Shown: positions 1 through 8,635, counted from the first letter of the stretch. The stretch: 64,000 nucleotides of DNA from Aminiphilus circumscriptus DSM 16581 (GCF_000526375.1 NZ_JAFY01000007.1:310001-374000); one strand, 5' to 3'. Program-made: numbers and translations. The notes: generated by a model not told the origin, from the sequence alone.

Positions 1-294
1 AAATCCTTTCTCACGAACATGGTGCGCATCATCCTGGGGTGTCTCGCCGAGGTGGGACGAGGGCGGAGGAATTCCGACTGGATCGCCGATCTTCTCCGGG
101 GTGCCTCCCGTACTCAGGCCGGCCCGACGGCACCTCCCGGAGGGTTGTGTCTCTGGAGGGTTGGATATGAACCCTCTCCGTGGCATCCTCTTGTAGGACT
201 CGCGGGGAATGCGTATAGTCGTAGCGAAGGGGCGGACTTCGTGCCGCCGGAGGATGCCGTTTTTTCCGCAGACGGCGATGGTACGGAAGAGTAA
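1..294 (+). CDS. truA: tRNA pseudouridine synthase A, C-terminal fragment (cut by window edge)
   Basis: The frame is open from base 1 to a TAA at 292-294, giving the last 97 residues. TruA converts U38-U40 of the tRNA anticodon arm to pseudouridine. The visible part carries two typical C-terminal blocks: SFLTNMVRIILGCLAEVGRG, matching the family's SFLxxMVRxIxGxLxxVGxG, and AGPTAPPGGLCL, matching AGPTAPxxGLxL. The catalytic Asp lies upstream, outside the window. About 35 residues follow the usual family end and look poorly conserved. The next gene, mreB, begins 15 bases after the stop. The family call rests on two strong motifs. Confidence 0.88.
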   Translation, partial: KSFLTNMVRIILGCLAEVGRGRRNSDWIADLLRGASRTQAGPTAPPGGLCLWRVGYEPSPWHPLVGLAGNAYSRSEGADFVPPEDAVFSADGDGTEE

Positions 295-309
295 GGAGGG
301 TCCTCATCC

Positions 310-1353
310 GTGTTCGGAAGAGATATCGGCATAGATCTGGGAACGGCGACGGTGCTCATTTTCGTGCGTGGCAAAGGCGTCGTGTTGCGGGAGCCCTCGG
401 TGGTCGCCCTCGATCAGACGAATGACAGAATCCTCGCCGTCGGTGAGGACGCGAAGCGCATGCTCGGGCGCACGCCGGGACATGTCACGGCGGTACGCCC
501 TCTCCGGGATGGTGTCATCGCCAACTACACCATGACCGAGGCCATGCTGCGTCATTTCATCCGCAAGGTCACGTCCGGAGTGGGCAAGTTCTTTCGGAAC
601 CGCGTCATGATCTGCGTCCCTTCGGGAGCCACCGACGTGGAGCGCCGGGCCGTCCTCGAAGCAGCGGTGGAGGTTGGTTCCAGAGAGGCCTATCTCATCG
701 AAGAGCCCATGGCAGCGGCCATCGGTGCGGAACTCGACGTGGCTGAACCACGGGGAAACATGGTCGTCGACATCGGCGGCGGTACCACGGACATCGCGGT
801 GATTTCCCTGGGAGGCATCGTCGTGGCGGAATCGCTGCGGGTTGGGGGCGACAAATTCGACGAGGCCATCATGCGCTTCGTGCGGAAACAGTACAATCTC
901 GCCATCGGGGAACAGACGGCGGAAGATCTGAAAATCTCCATAGGCACCTGTCACCCCAAACAGGACGAGAGTGCCGAGATGACCATCAAAGGACGGGATC
1001 TCATTTTGGGGCTTCCCCGCCAGGTGGAAATCAGCAGCAACGACGTGGCCGAAGCGATCCGCGAACCCGTGCAGACCATTGTGGATGGAATTCGGCATGT
1101 TTTGGAATTAACGCCTCCCGAGCTTTCAGCCGATATCATCGATAGGGGAATCGTCCTTACCGGAGGAGGGGCTTTGCTGCGGGGGCTCACGGAACTCGTG
1201 ACCGAGCAGACGGAGATCTCCTGCTACATTGCCGAGCATCCGCTGGAGTGTGTGGCACTCGGCACGGGCAAGGCGCTCGACTCCCTGGACAAACTGAAAG
1301 AATCCGGAACCGTTTTGTCCGCCCTGAAAAAAGGAGGGCGACGCGGTCTCTAG
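310..1353 (+). CDS. mreB: MreB/Mbl-type rod-shape actin homologue
   Basis: This 347-residue bacterial actin polymerises under the inner membrane and guides cell-wall synthesis. The N-terminal phosphate-1 motif reads GRDIGIDLGTATVLIF. The phosphate-2 region is NMVVDIGGGTTDIAVISLGG, and an adenosine-type motif near the C-terminus reads VLTGGGALLRGL. Length is normal for the family. The start is GTG at 310, with a GGAGGG ribosome site at 295-300. The gene directly precedes two flagellar rod genes, as Bacillus mbl precedes flhO-flhP, so it may be closer to Mbl than to MreB in a strict sense. Assignment to the family is secure. Confidence 0.93.
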   Translation: MFGRDIGIDLGTATVLIFVRGKGVVLREPSVVALDQTNDRILAVGEDAKRMLGRTPGHVTAVRPLRDGVIANYTMTEAMLRHFIRKVTSGVGKFFRNRVMICVPSGATDVERRAVLEAAVEVGSREAYLIEEPMAAAIGAELDVAEPRGNMVVDIGGGTTDIAVISLGGIVVAESLRVGGDKFDEAIMRFVRKQYNLAIGEQTAEDLKISIGTCHPKQDESAEMTIKGRDLILGLPRQVEISSNDVAEAIREPVQTIVDGIRHVLELTPPELSADIIDRGIVLTGGGALLRGLTELVTEQTEISCYIAEHPLECVALGTGKALDSLDKLKESGTVLSALKKGGRRGL

Positions 1354-1371
1354 GAGGAAGGGAGGGCCTTC

Positions 1372-2166
1372 ATGTTTCGAGGCCTGTATGCGGGGGCTTC
1401 GGCAATGCTCGTCCAGGAGAAGATGCTGGACGTGGCGGGGAATAACCTCGCCAATGTGGATACGGCGGGTTTTCGTGGCCGCATCGCTGTAAATAAGTCC
1501 TTTCCGACGTTGCTCATGGAAAAGCTCGACGGCAATCCCGGCGAAACCTATCCACCCAAGCCGGACCGTCTCAAAAAACGTGAACTCATCGGCAGCGCCG
1601 CCTTTGCGAACGTCCTCTCCGAAACGGTGACGGACACCCAGGGAGGAGCCATGCGGGTCACCGACGCGCCTCTCGACGTGGCCATCCTCGGAGAGGGCTT
1701 TTTTGCCGTTCAGGACGGTCTCGGCAACACCTTCTACACACGGTCCGGTCATTTCGTCCTCGATGGAGAGGGAAACCTCGCCACCCACAACGGACATCTC
1801 GTCCAGGGGCTTGGCGGTCCCGTGGCGGTCGGAGCCGAGGCGGTCTCGGTCTTCATCAATGCCGGAGGGCAGGTCATCGCCGACGGCGTCGTGGTGGATC
1901 AGTTGCAATTGGTCGAGTTCGAATCTCCCACCTACCTCCGGCAGGAGGGGAAGTCCCTCCTCTCCGAGACGGAAGATTCGGGAGCACCTCAACCGGTGGA
2001 GGAGCCCCGTCTTGCCTCGGGAAGCCTCGAGATGTCCAATGTGAACGTCGTCACCGAGATGATTCGCATGGTCGAGGCGAATCGGGCCTACGAGGCCGCG
2101 GCAAAGACCGTTTCGGTGCAGGACGAAATGGCGAACCGTCTCAATCAGACCTACGGCAAGGCCTAG
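1372..2166 (+). CDS. flgF: flagellar basal-body rod protein, FlgF type
   Basis: This 264-residue FlgF/FlgG-family protein forms part of the proximal rod in the periplasm. The N-terminal helix reads MFRGLYAGASAMLVQEKMLD, followed by GNNLANVDTAGFRG, the classic rod/hook N-terminal motif. The C-terminal heptad helix contains LEMSNVNVVTEMIRMVEANR, the matching C-terminal motif. No signal peptide is expected, because rod proteins leave through the flagellar export apparatus. The gene lies 18 bases after mreB with a GGGAGG site, and flgG follows 24 bases later. FlgF is preferred over FlgG because the next gene fits FlgG better. Confidence 0.88.
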   Translation: MFRGLYAGASAMLVQEKMLDVAGNNLANVDTAGFRGRIAVNKSFPTLLMEKLDGNPGETYPPKPDRLKKRELIGSAAFANVLSETVTDTQGGAMRVTDAPLDVAILGEGFFAVQDGLGNTFYTRSGHFVLDGEGNLATHNGHLVQGLGGPVAVGAEAVSVFINAGGQVIADGVVVDQLQLVEFESPTYLRQEGKSLLSETEDSGAPQPVEEPRLASGSLEMSNVNVVTEMIRMVEANRAYEAAAKTVSVQDEMANRLNQTYGKA

Positions 2167-2190
2167 GCTGGCGAGGGGAGGAAACTCATC

Positions 2191-2979
2191 ATGATACGAT
2201 CCCTGTGGTCCGGCGCGACGGGTATGATCGCGCAGCAAACGAATCTGGACGTGATCTCCAACAACCTGTCCAACGTGAATACCTCGGGTTTCAAAAAGAT
2301 CCGGGCCGATTTCGAGGATCTTCTCTATCAGATAGACCGTGAGCCCGGTGCACCCGTGGAGCCTGCGTCGGTGGTCCCCACGGGTATCCAGGTCGGGCTT
2401 GGAACCCGCGTGGTGGGGACGAACCGTCTCATGTCCGCGGGAAATCTCAAGGTCACGGGAAACCAGCTCGATGTCGCCATCGAGGGAGACGGATTTTTCC
2501 AGGTGCAACTGCCCAACGGCGATATCGCTTACACCCGGGATGGCGCGTGGCGACTCGATGGGGACGGTCAGATCGTCACCTCCAACGGATATCTTCTGGA
2601 GCCCGCCGTGGTCGTTCCCGAGGATGCCGTCGAGATCACCATCAGCCCCACCGGCGACGTGAGCGTTCTCGTGCCCGGAGACGTGAACCCCCAGAACGTG
2701 GGACAGATCGAACTCGCCCGCTTCGTCAATCCCGGAGGATTGAAGGCCATTGGCAAAAACCTTTTCGTCGAGACCGCCGCTAGTGGCGCACCCCAGGTGG
2801 CCAACCCCGGCGACGAAGGGATGGGAACCACTATTCAGCATATTCTCGAGATGTCCAACGTGGAAGTCGTGGAGGAAATGGTGGGCATGATCGTCGCCCA
2901 GAGGGCCTACGAAGCGAATTCCAAGACCATACAGACCGCCGACGATCTTCTGCGCATCGCCAATTCCCTCCGGAGGTAA
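2191..2979 (+). CDS. flgG: flagellar distal rod protein FlgG
   Basis: This 262-residue protein should build the distal rod that passes through the P and L rings. It starts [20 protein letters not shown] and continues [20 protein letters not shown], a very typical FlgG N-terminus. The C-terminal helix contains [20 protein letters not shown] followed by [14 protein letters not shown], also typical. Length equals the family norm of about 260. A GGGGAGG site precedes the ATG. Only two bases separate it from flgA, so translation is probably coupled. Confidence 0.95.
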   Translation: MIRSLWSGATGMIAQQTNLDVISNNLSNVNTSGFKKIRADFEDLLYQIDREPGAPVEPASVVPTGIQVGLGTRVVGTNRLMSAGNLKVTGNQLDVAIEGDGFFQVQLPNGDIAYTRDGAWRLDGDGQIVTSNGYLLEPAVVVPEDAVEITISPTGDVSVLVPGDVNPQNVGQIELARFVNPGGLKAIGKNLFVETAASGAPQVANPGDEGMGTTIQHILEMSNVEVVEEMVGMIVAQRAYEANSKTIQTADDLLRIANSLRR

Positions 2980-2981
2980 CG

Positions 2982-3890
2982 ATGTCGTTCTCTCGGGCGG
3001 GTCGTCTTTCGGCCCGCCTTGCGTTTCTCTCTTCCTTCGTGTTTCTCTTGGTTCCGCTCTCTTTCGGCGCGGAGAACGCAGCGCTTCTGGTCGTTCTGGA
3101 GCGGGACTTTGCTCACCAAGGCGGCGAGATGATGCTCCTCGAGGCGGCGAGCTTCGACGGAGATCCGTCTCTCGTCGCCCTGGCAGCGAGAGCCAGAATT
3201 CTTCCCAAGGACGGGATCCTCACCAGGGAAATGGTGCTGGAGGCTCTTTTGCGGGGCGGACTCGCCGGAACGCGAGTGGCTTTGCGCATGCCGGAGCAGG
3301 TGCGCGTGTTGCCCGAGGATCCGGTGACGGCGGATGTGCGCCGTCTCTCACGTTGGGTCTGGCGTCTCGATGTGGAGCGGGAAGGAACGCTTCCTTCCGG
3401 AGCGGTTCTCGTCAGTCCCAGAGAGATCAAGCCCGGTATCACCGCGACGGTCCTTCGGTATCGTCTGACCGGGGGGCGGGAATTTTCGGTCCCCGTCCGC
3501 ATCAAATGGCGCCAGCCCGCGGCGGTGCTTCGCCGCTCTCTGCCGAGGGGAAGCGTTCTTTCCGAGGAAGATCTGCGGGTTCTTTTCGTGGAACGTTCGG
3601 GGCTTCGGACGCCCGCGGATCCCTTTCGGCTTTGCGGGGCGAGGCTTACGAGAAATCTCGCGCAGGGAGGCGTCGTGTTCACGGACGATGTGGAATCGGT
3701 GCCGGTCATCGCCAAGGGAGATCCGGTGCGGATGGTTTTCCGGGCGGGAGGACTTCAGGTGGAGGCCTCGGGAGAGGCTCTCGACAACGGTGGTGTAGGT
3801 GATACCATACGAGTACGCAATGTGTTGAGCCGGCGGATCATCGCCTGTGTCGTTTCCGGTCCCGGCGTGGTCATCGTGGAGGGGGAGTGA
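2982..3890 (+). CDS. flgA: flagellar P-ring assembly chaperone FlgA
   Basis: This 302-residue protein has a clear signal peptide (RLAFLSSFVFLLVPLSFGAE) and is predicted to be periplasmic. FlgA helps FlgI subunits assemble into the P ring. The C-terminal half has the SAF-like FlgA region: an RRSLPRGSVLSEEDL block, then RNLAQGGVVFTDDVESVPVI and KGDPVRMVFRAGGLQVEASG. It ends in IRVRNVLSRRIIACVVSGPG, matching the family's IRVxNxxSxkvvxgxV pattern. It is longer than E. coli FlgA (about 220), the extra length lying in the middle. Its stop overlaps the GTG start of flgH by four bases (GTGA). Confidence 0.9.
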   Translation: MSFSRAGRLSARLAFLSSFVFLLVPLSFGAENAALLVVLERDFAHQGGEMMLLEAASFDGDPSLVALAARARILPKDGILTREMVLEALLRGGLAGTRVALRMPEQVRVLPEDPVTADVRRLSRWVWRLDVEREGTLPSGAVLVSPREIKPGITATVLRYRLTGGREFSVPVRIKWRQPAAVLRRSLPRGSVLSEEDLRVLFVERSGLRTPADPFRLCGARLTRNLAQGGVVFTDDVESVPVIAKGDPVRMVFRAGGLQVEASGEALDNGGVGDTIRVRNVLSRRIIACVVSGPGVVIVEGE

Positions 3891-4474
3891 CGAACATGGG
3901 ACGTCGCATGAGTGTTCCGGCCCTGTTGGGTCTCTTGGGTGTGTTCCTTGCTTCTGTCGGAGGGGCTCAGTCCCTTTGGCAGGACGGGGGGAGCCTTTTT
4001 GCGGATCAAAAACCCTCGAAGGTGGGGGATATCGTCACGGTGCTCGTCAAGGAAAAAACCGCCACCAAGGACGAGGCCAAGACGGATGTCTCGAAGACCA
4101 ACGATTCCAGCATCGCCGACGGATGGGGATTGTTCGACTTCATCAAGGCCCTCGGGTTCAAGTCCGGCAGTTCCACCAAGGGAGACGGCAGTACCGAGCG
4201 GACCCATACGGCGACGGCGCGGGTCACCTGTCTTGTCACGGAAGTACTGCCCAACGGAAACCTCGTCATCGAGGGAGGAAGGGATCTCAAAACCCACGAC
4301 GAGACCCTTAAACTCCGTTTCCGCGGTGTCGTGCGTCCCAGTGACATCGGTTCCGACAATGTGGTCCTGAGCGATCTCGTGGCGAATGCCGAGGTGGGTA
4401 TCGAAGGCAAGGGTGCGTTGACGCGCGTGCAACGTCCCGGAGTACTCACGCAAATCTTCCAGGTTCTGTTCTGA
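3887..4474 (+). CDS. flgH: flagellar L-ring protein FlgH, without a lipobox cysteine
   Basis: This 195-residue FlgH should form the ring around the rod in the outer membrane. The family core is clear: GSLFADQKPSKVGDIVTVLV near residue 40, then TARVTCLVTEVLPNGNLVIE, and a closing GVLTQIFQVLF. The N-terminus has a hydrophobic signal (ALLGLLGVFLASVGGAQSLW). No cysteine occurs there, whereas enterobacterial FlgH is a lipoprotein with a lipidated Cys; the only Cys is in the core. The start is GTG 3887 overlapping flgA, or ATG 3896. Ring anchoring must therefore differ from the E. coli model, unless the start has been misread. Confidence 0.9.
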   Translation: MTNMGRRMSVPALLGLLGVFLASVGGAQSLWQDGGSLFADQKPSKVGDIVTVLVKEKTATKDEAKTDVSKTNDSSIADGWGLFDFIKALGFKSGSSTKGDGSTERTHTATARVTCLVTEVLPNGNLVIEGGRDLKTHDETLKLRFRGVVRPSDIGSDNVVLSDLVANAEVGIEGKGALTRVQRPGVLTQIFQVLF

Positions 4475-4479
4475 GGAGT

Positions 4480-5643
4480 GTGACGACGGTGTATCGCACC
4501 GAGATGAAGCGGCGAATTTTTCCGGGAGCGGGAATCCTTTCTGTCGTAGGAGTCGTAGGACTTTTTTTGTTGACGCTCTTCCCGGTCGGAGCTTCTTTTG
4601 CGGAGGAACTCCATCCGGACGTTCGGGTCAAGGATCTCGTCAACGTCGAGGGGGTCCGCCCGAACCAGCTCATCGGCATGGGGCTCGTGGTAGGGCTTCA
4701 GGGCACGGGAGACAAGGGTGACCTGGCGTTGCGCATGATGCAGAACATGGCCCGCCAGTTCGGTGTCGCCGTGGACACCAAGGCTATCAAGAGCAAAAAC
4801 GCCGCGGTCGTCACCGTGACCTGCGAGCTTCCTGCCTTCGCCCGCCCGGGGCAGACCGTGGATGTCGGCGTGAGCGCCATGGGGGACGCGAAAAGCCTTC
4901 AGGGGGGCGTTCTCCTGCAAACACCTCTCCAGGCCGCGGACGGCAAGGTCTACGCCGTGGCCCAGGGTCCCCTCCTCGTGGGCGGTTTCGCCGCGGGAGG
5001 CCAGGGCGCGCAGGTGACGAAGAACATCACCACCACGGGGCGCGTCGCCGGAGGTGCCATCGTCGAGAGAGACGTTCCCATGGCTTTTGCGGAGGGAGGG
5101 CGCATCACCCTTCTGCTCCGTAATCCGGATTTCACCACTGCCCAGCGGGTCGCGGAAGCGCTCAACCGGCAGTACGGCAACATCGCCGCTCCTGTCGATG
5201 CCACCCGGGTCGCCGTCGTGGTGCCCCCCGCTTTCGGTACGAATCCCACACAGTTCCTTGCCGAGGTGGAAGGGCTTCGAGTTCGTCCCGACACGGTCGC
5301 GCGCGTCGTGGTGAACGAGCGGTCTGGAACGGTCGTCATGGGTGGTGACGTGCGCATCGGTTCCGTCGCCGTCGCTCACGGCAACCTCACCGTTCGGGTT
5401 CAGGAGCGCCAGGACGTCTCCCAGCCGCAGCCCTTCAGTCGGGGAGAGACGACGGTGACCACCCAGACGGACGTGAGCGTTCAGGAACAGCCGGGACAAC
5501 TCCTCACACTCCCTGCGGCGACGAGCGTGAACGATCTGGTGAAATCCATGAACGGCGTCGGCGCCAGCCCGAGGGACATCATCGCCATTCTCCAGGCCAT
5601 CCAGCAGGCGGGTGCACTTCACGGAGAGCTGGTGGTCATGTGA
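4480..5643 (+). CDS. flgI: flagellar P-ring protein FlgI
   Basis: This 387-residue protein is predicted to form the periplasmic P ring around the rod. A signal peptide (hydrophobic VVGLFLLTLFPVGASFAEE) is followed by the strongly conserved start of mature FlgI: VRVKDLVNVEGVRPNQLIGM and GLVVGLQGTGD. Further family blocks are FARPGQTVDVGVSAMGDAKS, LQGGVLLQTPL and, near the end, VNDLVKSMNGVGASPRDIIA. Length is near the family norm of about 365. The start may be GTG 4480, five bases after flgH, or ATG 4504. The stop overlaps the flgJ start (TGATG). Confidence 0.95.
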   Translation: MTTVYRTEMKRRIFPGAGILSVVGVVGLFLLTLFPVGASFAEELHPDVRVKDLVNVEGVRPNQLIGMGLVVGLQGTGDKGDLALRMMQNMARQFGVAVDTKAIKSKNAAVVTVTCELPAFARPGQTVDVGVSAMGDAKSLQGGVLLQTPLQAADGKVYAVAQGPLLVGGFAAGGQGAQVTKNITTTGRVAGGAIVERDVPMAFAEGGRITLLLRNPDFTTAQRVAEALNRQYGNIAAPVDATRVAVVVPPAFGTNPTQFLAEVEGLRVRPDTVARVVVNERSGTVVMGGDVRIGSVAVAHGNLTVRVQERQDVSQPQPFSRGETTVTTQTDVSVQEQPGQLLTLPAATSVNDLVKSMNGVGASPRDIIAILQAIQQAGALHGELVVM

Positions 5644-5960
5644 TGAAGATCGACGATCTGGTCGGGACAGCACGGAGCGGAGACATCGCGGAAAAAATAT
5701 CCTCACGCGAGGCGACGGAACTCGAGGAGGCATGCCGCCAGTTCGAGGGCATTTTCCTCGGCATGCTCTGGAAGGACATGATGCGCCAGGCCCGCAGCAT
5801 GGGGGGGCACGACGAAAAGCGCCCCTTCGGCGTTCTCGAGGATCTTTCCGTCGAGATGGCTGCCGAATCTCTCACGCGGGGAGAAGGAATCGGACTCTGG
5901 AGGATCCTTTACGAGCAATTGAAAGAGGCGCTTCCGCAGGACAAGGCGGCGGACGCCTGA
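5643..5960 (+). CDS. flgJ: rod-binding protein, FlgJ N-terminal domain only
   Basis: This 105-residue protein corresponds to the rod-binding domain of FlgJ, a scaffold for rod assembly. The hallmark is EEACRQFEGIFLGMLWKDMM, matching the family's CxxFExxFxxxxLKxMR pattern, with RGEGIGLWRILYEQL at the end. The muramidase domain found in enterobacterial FlgJ is absent, as in many bacteria where the hydrolase is a separate protein. The ATG overlaps the flgI stop (TGATG), so translation is coupled. No hydrolase gene is visible in this window. Confidence 0.85.
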   Translation: MKIDDLVGTARSGDIAEKISSREATELEEACRQFEGIFLGMLWKDMMRQARSMGGHDEKRPFGVLEDLSVEMAAESLTRGEGIGLWRILYEQLKEALPQDKAADA

Positions 5961-5962
5961 AG

Positions 5963-6391
5963 ATGTCAAAAAATCAACCGTGGTGGATAAATGGTTTATT
6001 TTTTTCCTGCCGAGGATGCGGCCGGTGCTGTCGAGGAGAGCCCGGAGCGGTGTGGTTCACTCCTTCCGAGGAGGAGGCTCTGTGCACCTTTCTCGCTCTT
6101 TCTCCGGAACAGTTCCGCCGTTCCTACACGGTGACCAGGGAGCGCCGTCCCTCTCTCCGGGAGCGGTGGAACGGCGACTGCGTCTTTTTCGATGCCTCCC
6201 TTGGGAAGTGCGCTGTTTACCCCGTCAGGCCTCTTCAGTGTCGTCTCTTTCCCTTCTGGCCCTCTCTGCTCGCGCACCCCGACAACTGGGCGGATGAGGC
6301 GAGGCGATGTCCTGGCATGGATTCGGGAACATTTCACGCCGCCGCACTCATTCGGGAACACCTTGCCCTGGCACCCTTCCCAGATCTCTAG
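5963..6391 (+). CDS. YkgJ-type cysteine cluster protein
   Basis: This 142-residue protein has the zinc or iron-binding Cys cluster of the YkgJ family (CxCGxCC). The sequence reads FSCRGCGRCCRGEPGAVWFT, then CVFFDASLGKCAVYPVRPLQ and CRLFPFWP. The ATG at 5963 lies two bases after the flgJ stop, and an in-frame upstream extension into flgI is rejected. Molecular function of the family is unknown. Position at the end of the flagellar operon may be coincidental. No transmembrane segment or signal is seen. Confidence is high for family, low for role. Confidence 0.85.
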   Translation: MSKNQPWWINGLFFSCRGCGRCCRGEPGAVWFTPSEEEALCTFLALSPEQFRRSYTVTRERRPSLRERWNGDCVFFDASLGKCAVYPVRPLQCRLFPFWPSLLAHPDNWADEARRCPGMDSGTFHAAALIREHLALAPFPDL

Positions 6392-6583
6392 TCCGCCTCA
6401 TCCGGCTGAACCGGCGGGAACCGCTGAAAAAGATTTCCGCCGTGAGCGTTTACCCAATCCGAATACCCCTGAAGAAAACTTGCTTTGCAGTTTTGTGTCC
6501 CTTCAAAAAGGCCATTTGTCCGGAGAATCCACGATCCCTTCAGAAAGACCGAAGTTTGCTCCCGTTAATCATCTTCATCTTCC

Positions 6584-6682
6584 GGAACCTCAAGAAGGCT
6601 ACGTCAGCCCCGCAGGGCGCCTCGCAGAGCCTGATGCGACCCGAGTCAAGGAAAAGCGAAAGATCTTTGTTCAGAGTTTTCC
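6584..6682 (+). repeat. MITE-like element, copy A (degenerate)
   Basis: This is one of three related ~95-100 bp copies in the window; the others are 10675-10774 (inverted) and 33162-33255. The shared core runs from GGCTRCGTCAGCCCCGCAGG through CTCGCAGAGCCTGATGCGAC to CCGAGTCAAGG. The ends are imperfect inverted repeats, best preserved in copy B (GGAATCTCTGAATAAGG and CTTTATTCAGGGCTTCC). In copy A the left end has lost bases, reading GGAACCTCAAGAAGGCT. The core folds into small hairpins such as GCCC-CGCA-GGGC. It encodes no protein. Confidence 0.75.
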
Positions 6683-6790
6683 TCCCTTTTTCGTGTCCGG
6701 ACCGCCGAAACCAGCGGTGGAAGATGCGTGTCCATGAAACATGGTCTTCGCGAAAGAACGAATTGTCGTCTGATGTCTGGAAATTCCCAC

Positions 6791-6819
6791 TTGCGCGAAG
6801 ATCGAGTCCGACATAGAAT
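6791..6819 (+). promoter_or_regulatory. candidate sigma-70-type promoter for lat
   Basis: TTGCGC at 6791-6796 is separated by exactly 17 bases from TAGAAT at 6814-6819. The lat start is about 90 bases downstream. The boxes match the consensus at 4/6 and 5/6. It is predicted by eye only. Confidence 0.45.
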
Positions 6820-6907
6820 GTAAACCGGGTGAAGTTAAGAGTACAGTTCACAAGGTGATTTCCGAGGGTGGGCTGTCGAGCCGTTTGATCACAAGGAGGA
6901 AGGTACA

Positions 6908-8269
6908 ATGGCACACGTCAAGTGGAGCGTGACTCCGGACCAGGTGTTCCCGACCATCGAGAAATGGATGCTCCGGGACGGCTTCGATATCGTCATCGAC
7001 ATGGAAAAATCGAAGGGCAGTCACATTGTCGATGCGAAAACCGGAGACCAGTGGCTTGATTTCTACACGTTCTTCGCCTCGGCACCTTTCGGCATGAATC
7101 ATCCGCGGACGACGACCGACGAGTTCAAGGAGAAGATCTTCCGCTCCGCCATCAACAAAGTTGCCAATTCGGACATCTACACCGTCGAAATGGCAGAGTT
7201 CGTGAAGACCTTCGCCGAGGTGGCGAAACCCGAGGGCATGGATCACCTCTTCTTCATCGACTACGGCACTCTCGCCGTGGAGAACACCTTCAAGATCGCC
7301 ATGGACTGGAAGGTGCGCAAGCTTCTCAAGGCCGGCAAGATCACCAAGGGCCAGGCCGTTTCGGGAAGCAAGGGCACCAAGGTCCTCCATTTCAACGAAG
7401 CCTTCCACGGACGCAGCGGTTATACCCTTTCCACCACCAACACCAATGACCCCAACAAATACCAGTTCTTCGCCAAGTTCGACTGGCCCAGAGTCCTCAA
7501 TCCCAAGATAGTCTGGCCTCTCGAACAGAACCTGGGTATCGTCGAGTGGATGGAACGCACGTCCCTCAACCAGATCAAGCGTGCCATCGCCGAAGATCCC
7601 GACGACATCTGCGCGATCATCATCGAGACCATCCAGGGCGAGGGCGGCGACAACCATTTCCGCACCGAGTTCTTCAAGGCTCTGCGCCAGATCTGCGACG
7701 AGAGCGACATCCTCCTCATCTTCGACGAGGTCCAGTGCGGCATGGGCATCACCGGTAAAATGTGGGCCTGGGAGCATCACGGTGTGAGACCCGACCTCTT
7801 TTCCTTCGGGAAAAAGGCCCAGCAGTGCGGCGTCGTGGCGGGGCCCCGCATCGACGACGTGGACGACAATTGCTTCGTCGTCTCCAGCCGCATCAACTCC
7901 ACTTGGGGCGGTACCATTTGCGACATGGTCCGCGCCACCCGCTATCTCGAAATCTACCGCGACGAGAACATCCTCGACTACGTGGCCAACACGGCGGGCT
8001 CCCAGCTGCTCAGCGGGCTTATGGATCTCCAGAAGGAATTTCCCCACCTCATTTCCAACGTGCGCGGCAAGGGGCTTATGTGCGCCTACGATTTCCCCAA
8101 CGCCGAGCTGCGGGATACCTTCAAGAAGGGATGCTGGGACAGAAAGATGCTCATTCTTCCCTGCGGCAACGTCTCCATGCGGTATCGTCCCGCCCTCAAC
8201 GTTCCCGTGGAGGATATCGAGAAGAGCCTCGAAATCTCCCGGGAAGTTCTCAAGAGCATGGACAAGTAG
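6908..8269 (+). CDS. lat: L-lysine 6-aminotransferase (PLP-dependent)
   Basis: This 453-residue class-III aminotransferase should move the epsilon-amino group of L-lysine to 2-oxoglutarate, giving aminoadipate semialdehyde (piperideine-6-carboxylate). The family signature is seen in WLDFYTFFASAPFGMNHPR near residue 50, FNEAFHGRSGYTLSTTNTND, and IETIQGEGGDNHFRTEF. The cofactor region is LLIFDEVQCGMGITGKMWAW, followed by DLFSFGKKAQQCGVVAG. The PLP lysine is probably K302, by comparison with Mycobacterium Lat. A block usually reading GGALAVENALK is YGTLAVENTFK here, so this is a divergent member. A GGAGGAAG site precedes the ATG, and the gene is a single transcription unit ending at a strong terminator. 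No semialdehyde dehydrogenase lies nearby. Confidence 0.88.
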   Translation: MAHVKWSVTPDQVFPTIEKWMLRDGFDIVIDMEKSKGSHIVDAKTGDQWLDFYTFFASAPFGMNHPRTTTDEFKEKIFRSAINKVANSDIYTVEMAEFVKTFAEVAKPEGMDHLFFIDYGTLAVENTFKIAMDWKVRKLLKAGKITKGQAVSGSKGTKVLHFNEAFHGRSGYTLSTTNTNDPNKYQFFAKFDWPRVLNPKIVWPLEQNLGIVEWMERTSLNQIKRAIAEDPDDICAIIIETIQGEGGDNHFRTEFFKALRQICDESDILLIFDEVQCGMGITGKMWAWEHHGVRPDLFSFGKKAQQCGVVAGPRIDDVDDNCFVVSSRINSTWGGTICDMVRATRYLEIYRDENILDYVANTAGSQLLSGLMDLQKEFPHLISNVRGKGLMCAYDFPNAELRDTFKKGCWDRKMLILPCGNVSMRYRPALNVPVEDIEKSLEISREVLKSMDK

Positions 8270-8635
8270 AAGCAGGACCCGCGCTCCCGGAGCCGTCTTT
8301 CGGAAAGCGTTCGGATGCGTAAAGAAGCGATGTTCGCGGGCTCCCTTGTGGAGCCCGCTTTTTTACATGCGGTAATTCCGGGAAAATGTGGTACTGTTTT
8401 TCTTGAAGCGTCACCCTTCCAGTACCGCCGATAGGGTGTGATGTTTTTCGAAAAACCGGGAGGAACGGGTCTTTCCGAGACCGGACGACAGTTTTCGGGT
8501 CAGGAGAGCCGAACGTGTTCGTTGAAAGACCTCTGCGCCGAGAGGTCGTTTCCGTCGAGGTGCGTGGAACGCGGCTTTTCATTCGACCGCCTGTTTCCGG
8601 ACAGAGAGCTTTCGAAACGAGGAGATGATGGAGCG
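8270..8635 (+). other. intergenic region between lat and the DUF3084 gene
   Basis: Apart from the terminator at 8336-8364, no gene is supported. An in-frame upstream extension of the next gene to ATG 8438 would add 66 residues of low conservation with no good ribosome site, so it is not accepted. A sequence GCCGATAG at 8427-8434 resembles a sigma-28 -10 box but lacks a -35 TAAA at the right distance. Confidence 0.5.
8336..8364 (+). terminator. intrinsic terminator after lat
   Basis: A perfect 9-bp stem GCGGGCTCC / GGAGCCCGC with a 5-base loop is followed directly by TTTTTT. It lies 67 bases after the lat stop. Confidence 0.9.

Larger units (their letters stand above)
6392..6907 (+). other. 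516-base intergenic region between the Cys-cluster gene and lat
   Basis: No coding region is supported here. The segment contains a MITE-like element (6584-6682) and a candidate promoter (6791-6819) for lat. Upstream of the element the DNA is less GC-rich than the genes and shows short, unconvincing open frames. It may include decayed sequence, but no family could be recognised. Confidence 0.6.

Noticed and set aside
8427-8434. Sigma-28-like GCCGATAG box
   Set aside because: No TAAA 15-16 bases upstream, and the downstream gene is not flagellar.
8438-8635. Earlier start for the DUF3084 gene
   Set aside because: It adds 66 residues unlike the family, with no good ribosome site; GTG 8636 places the first membrane helix where the family has it.
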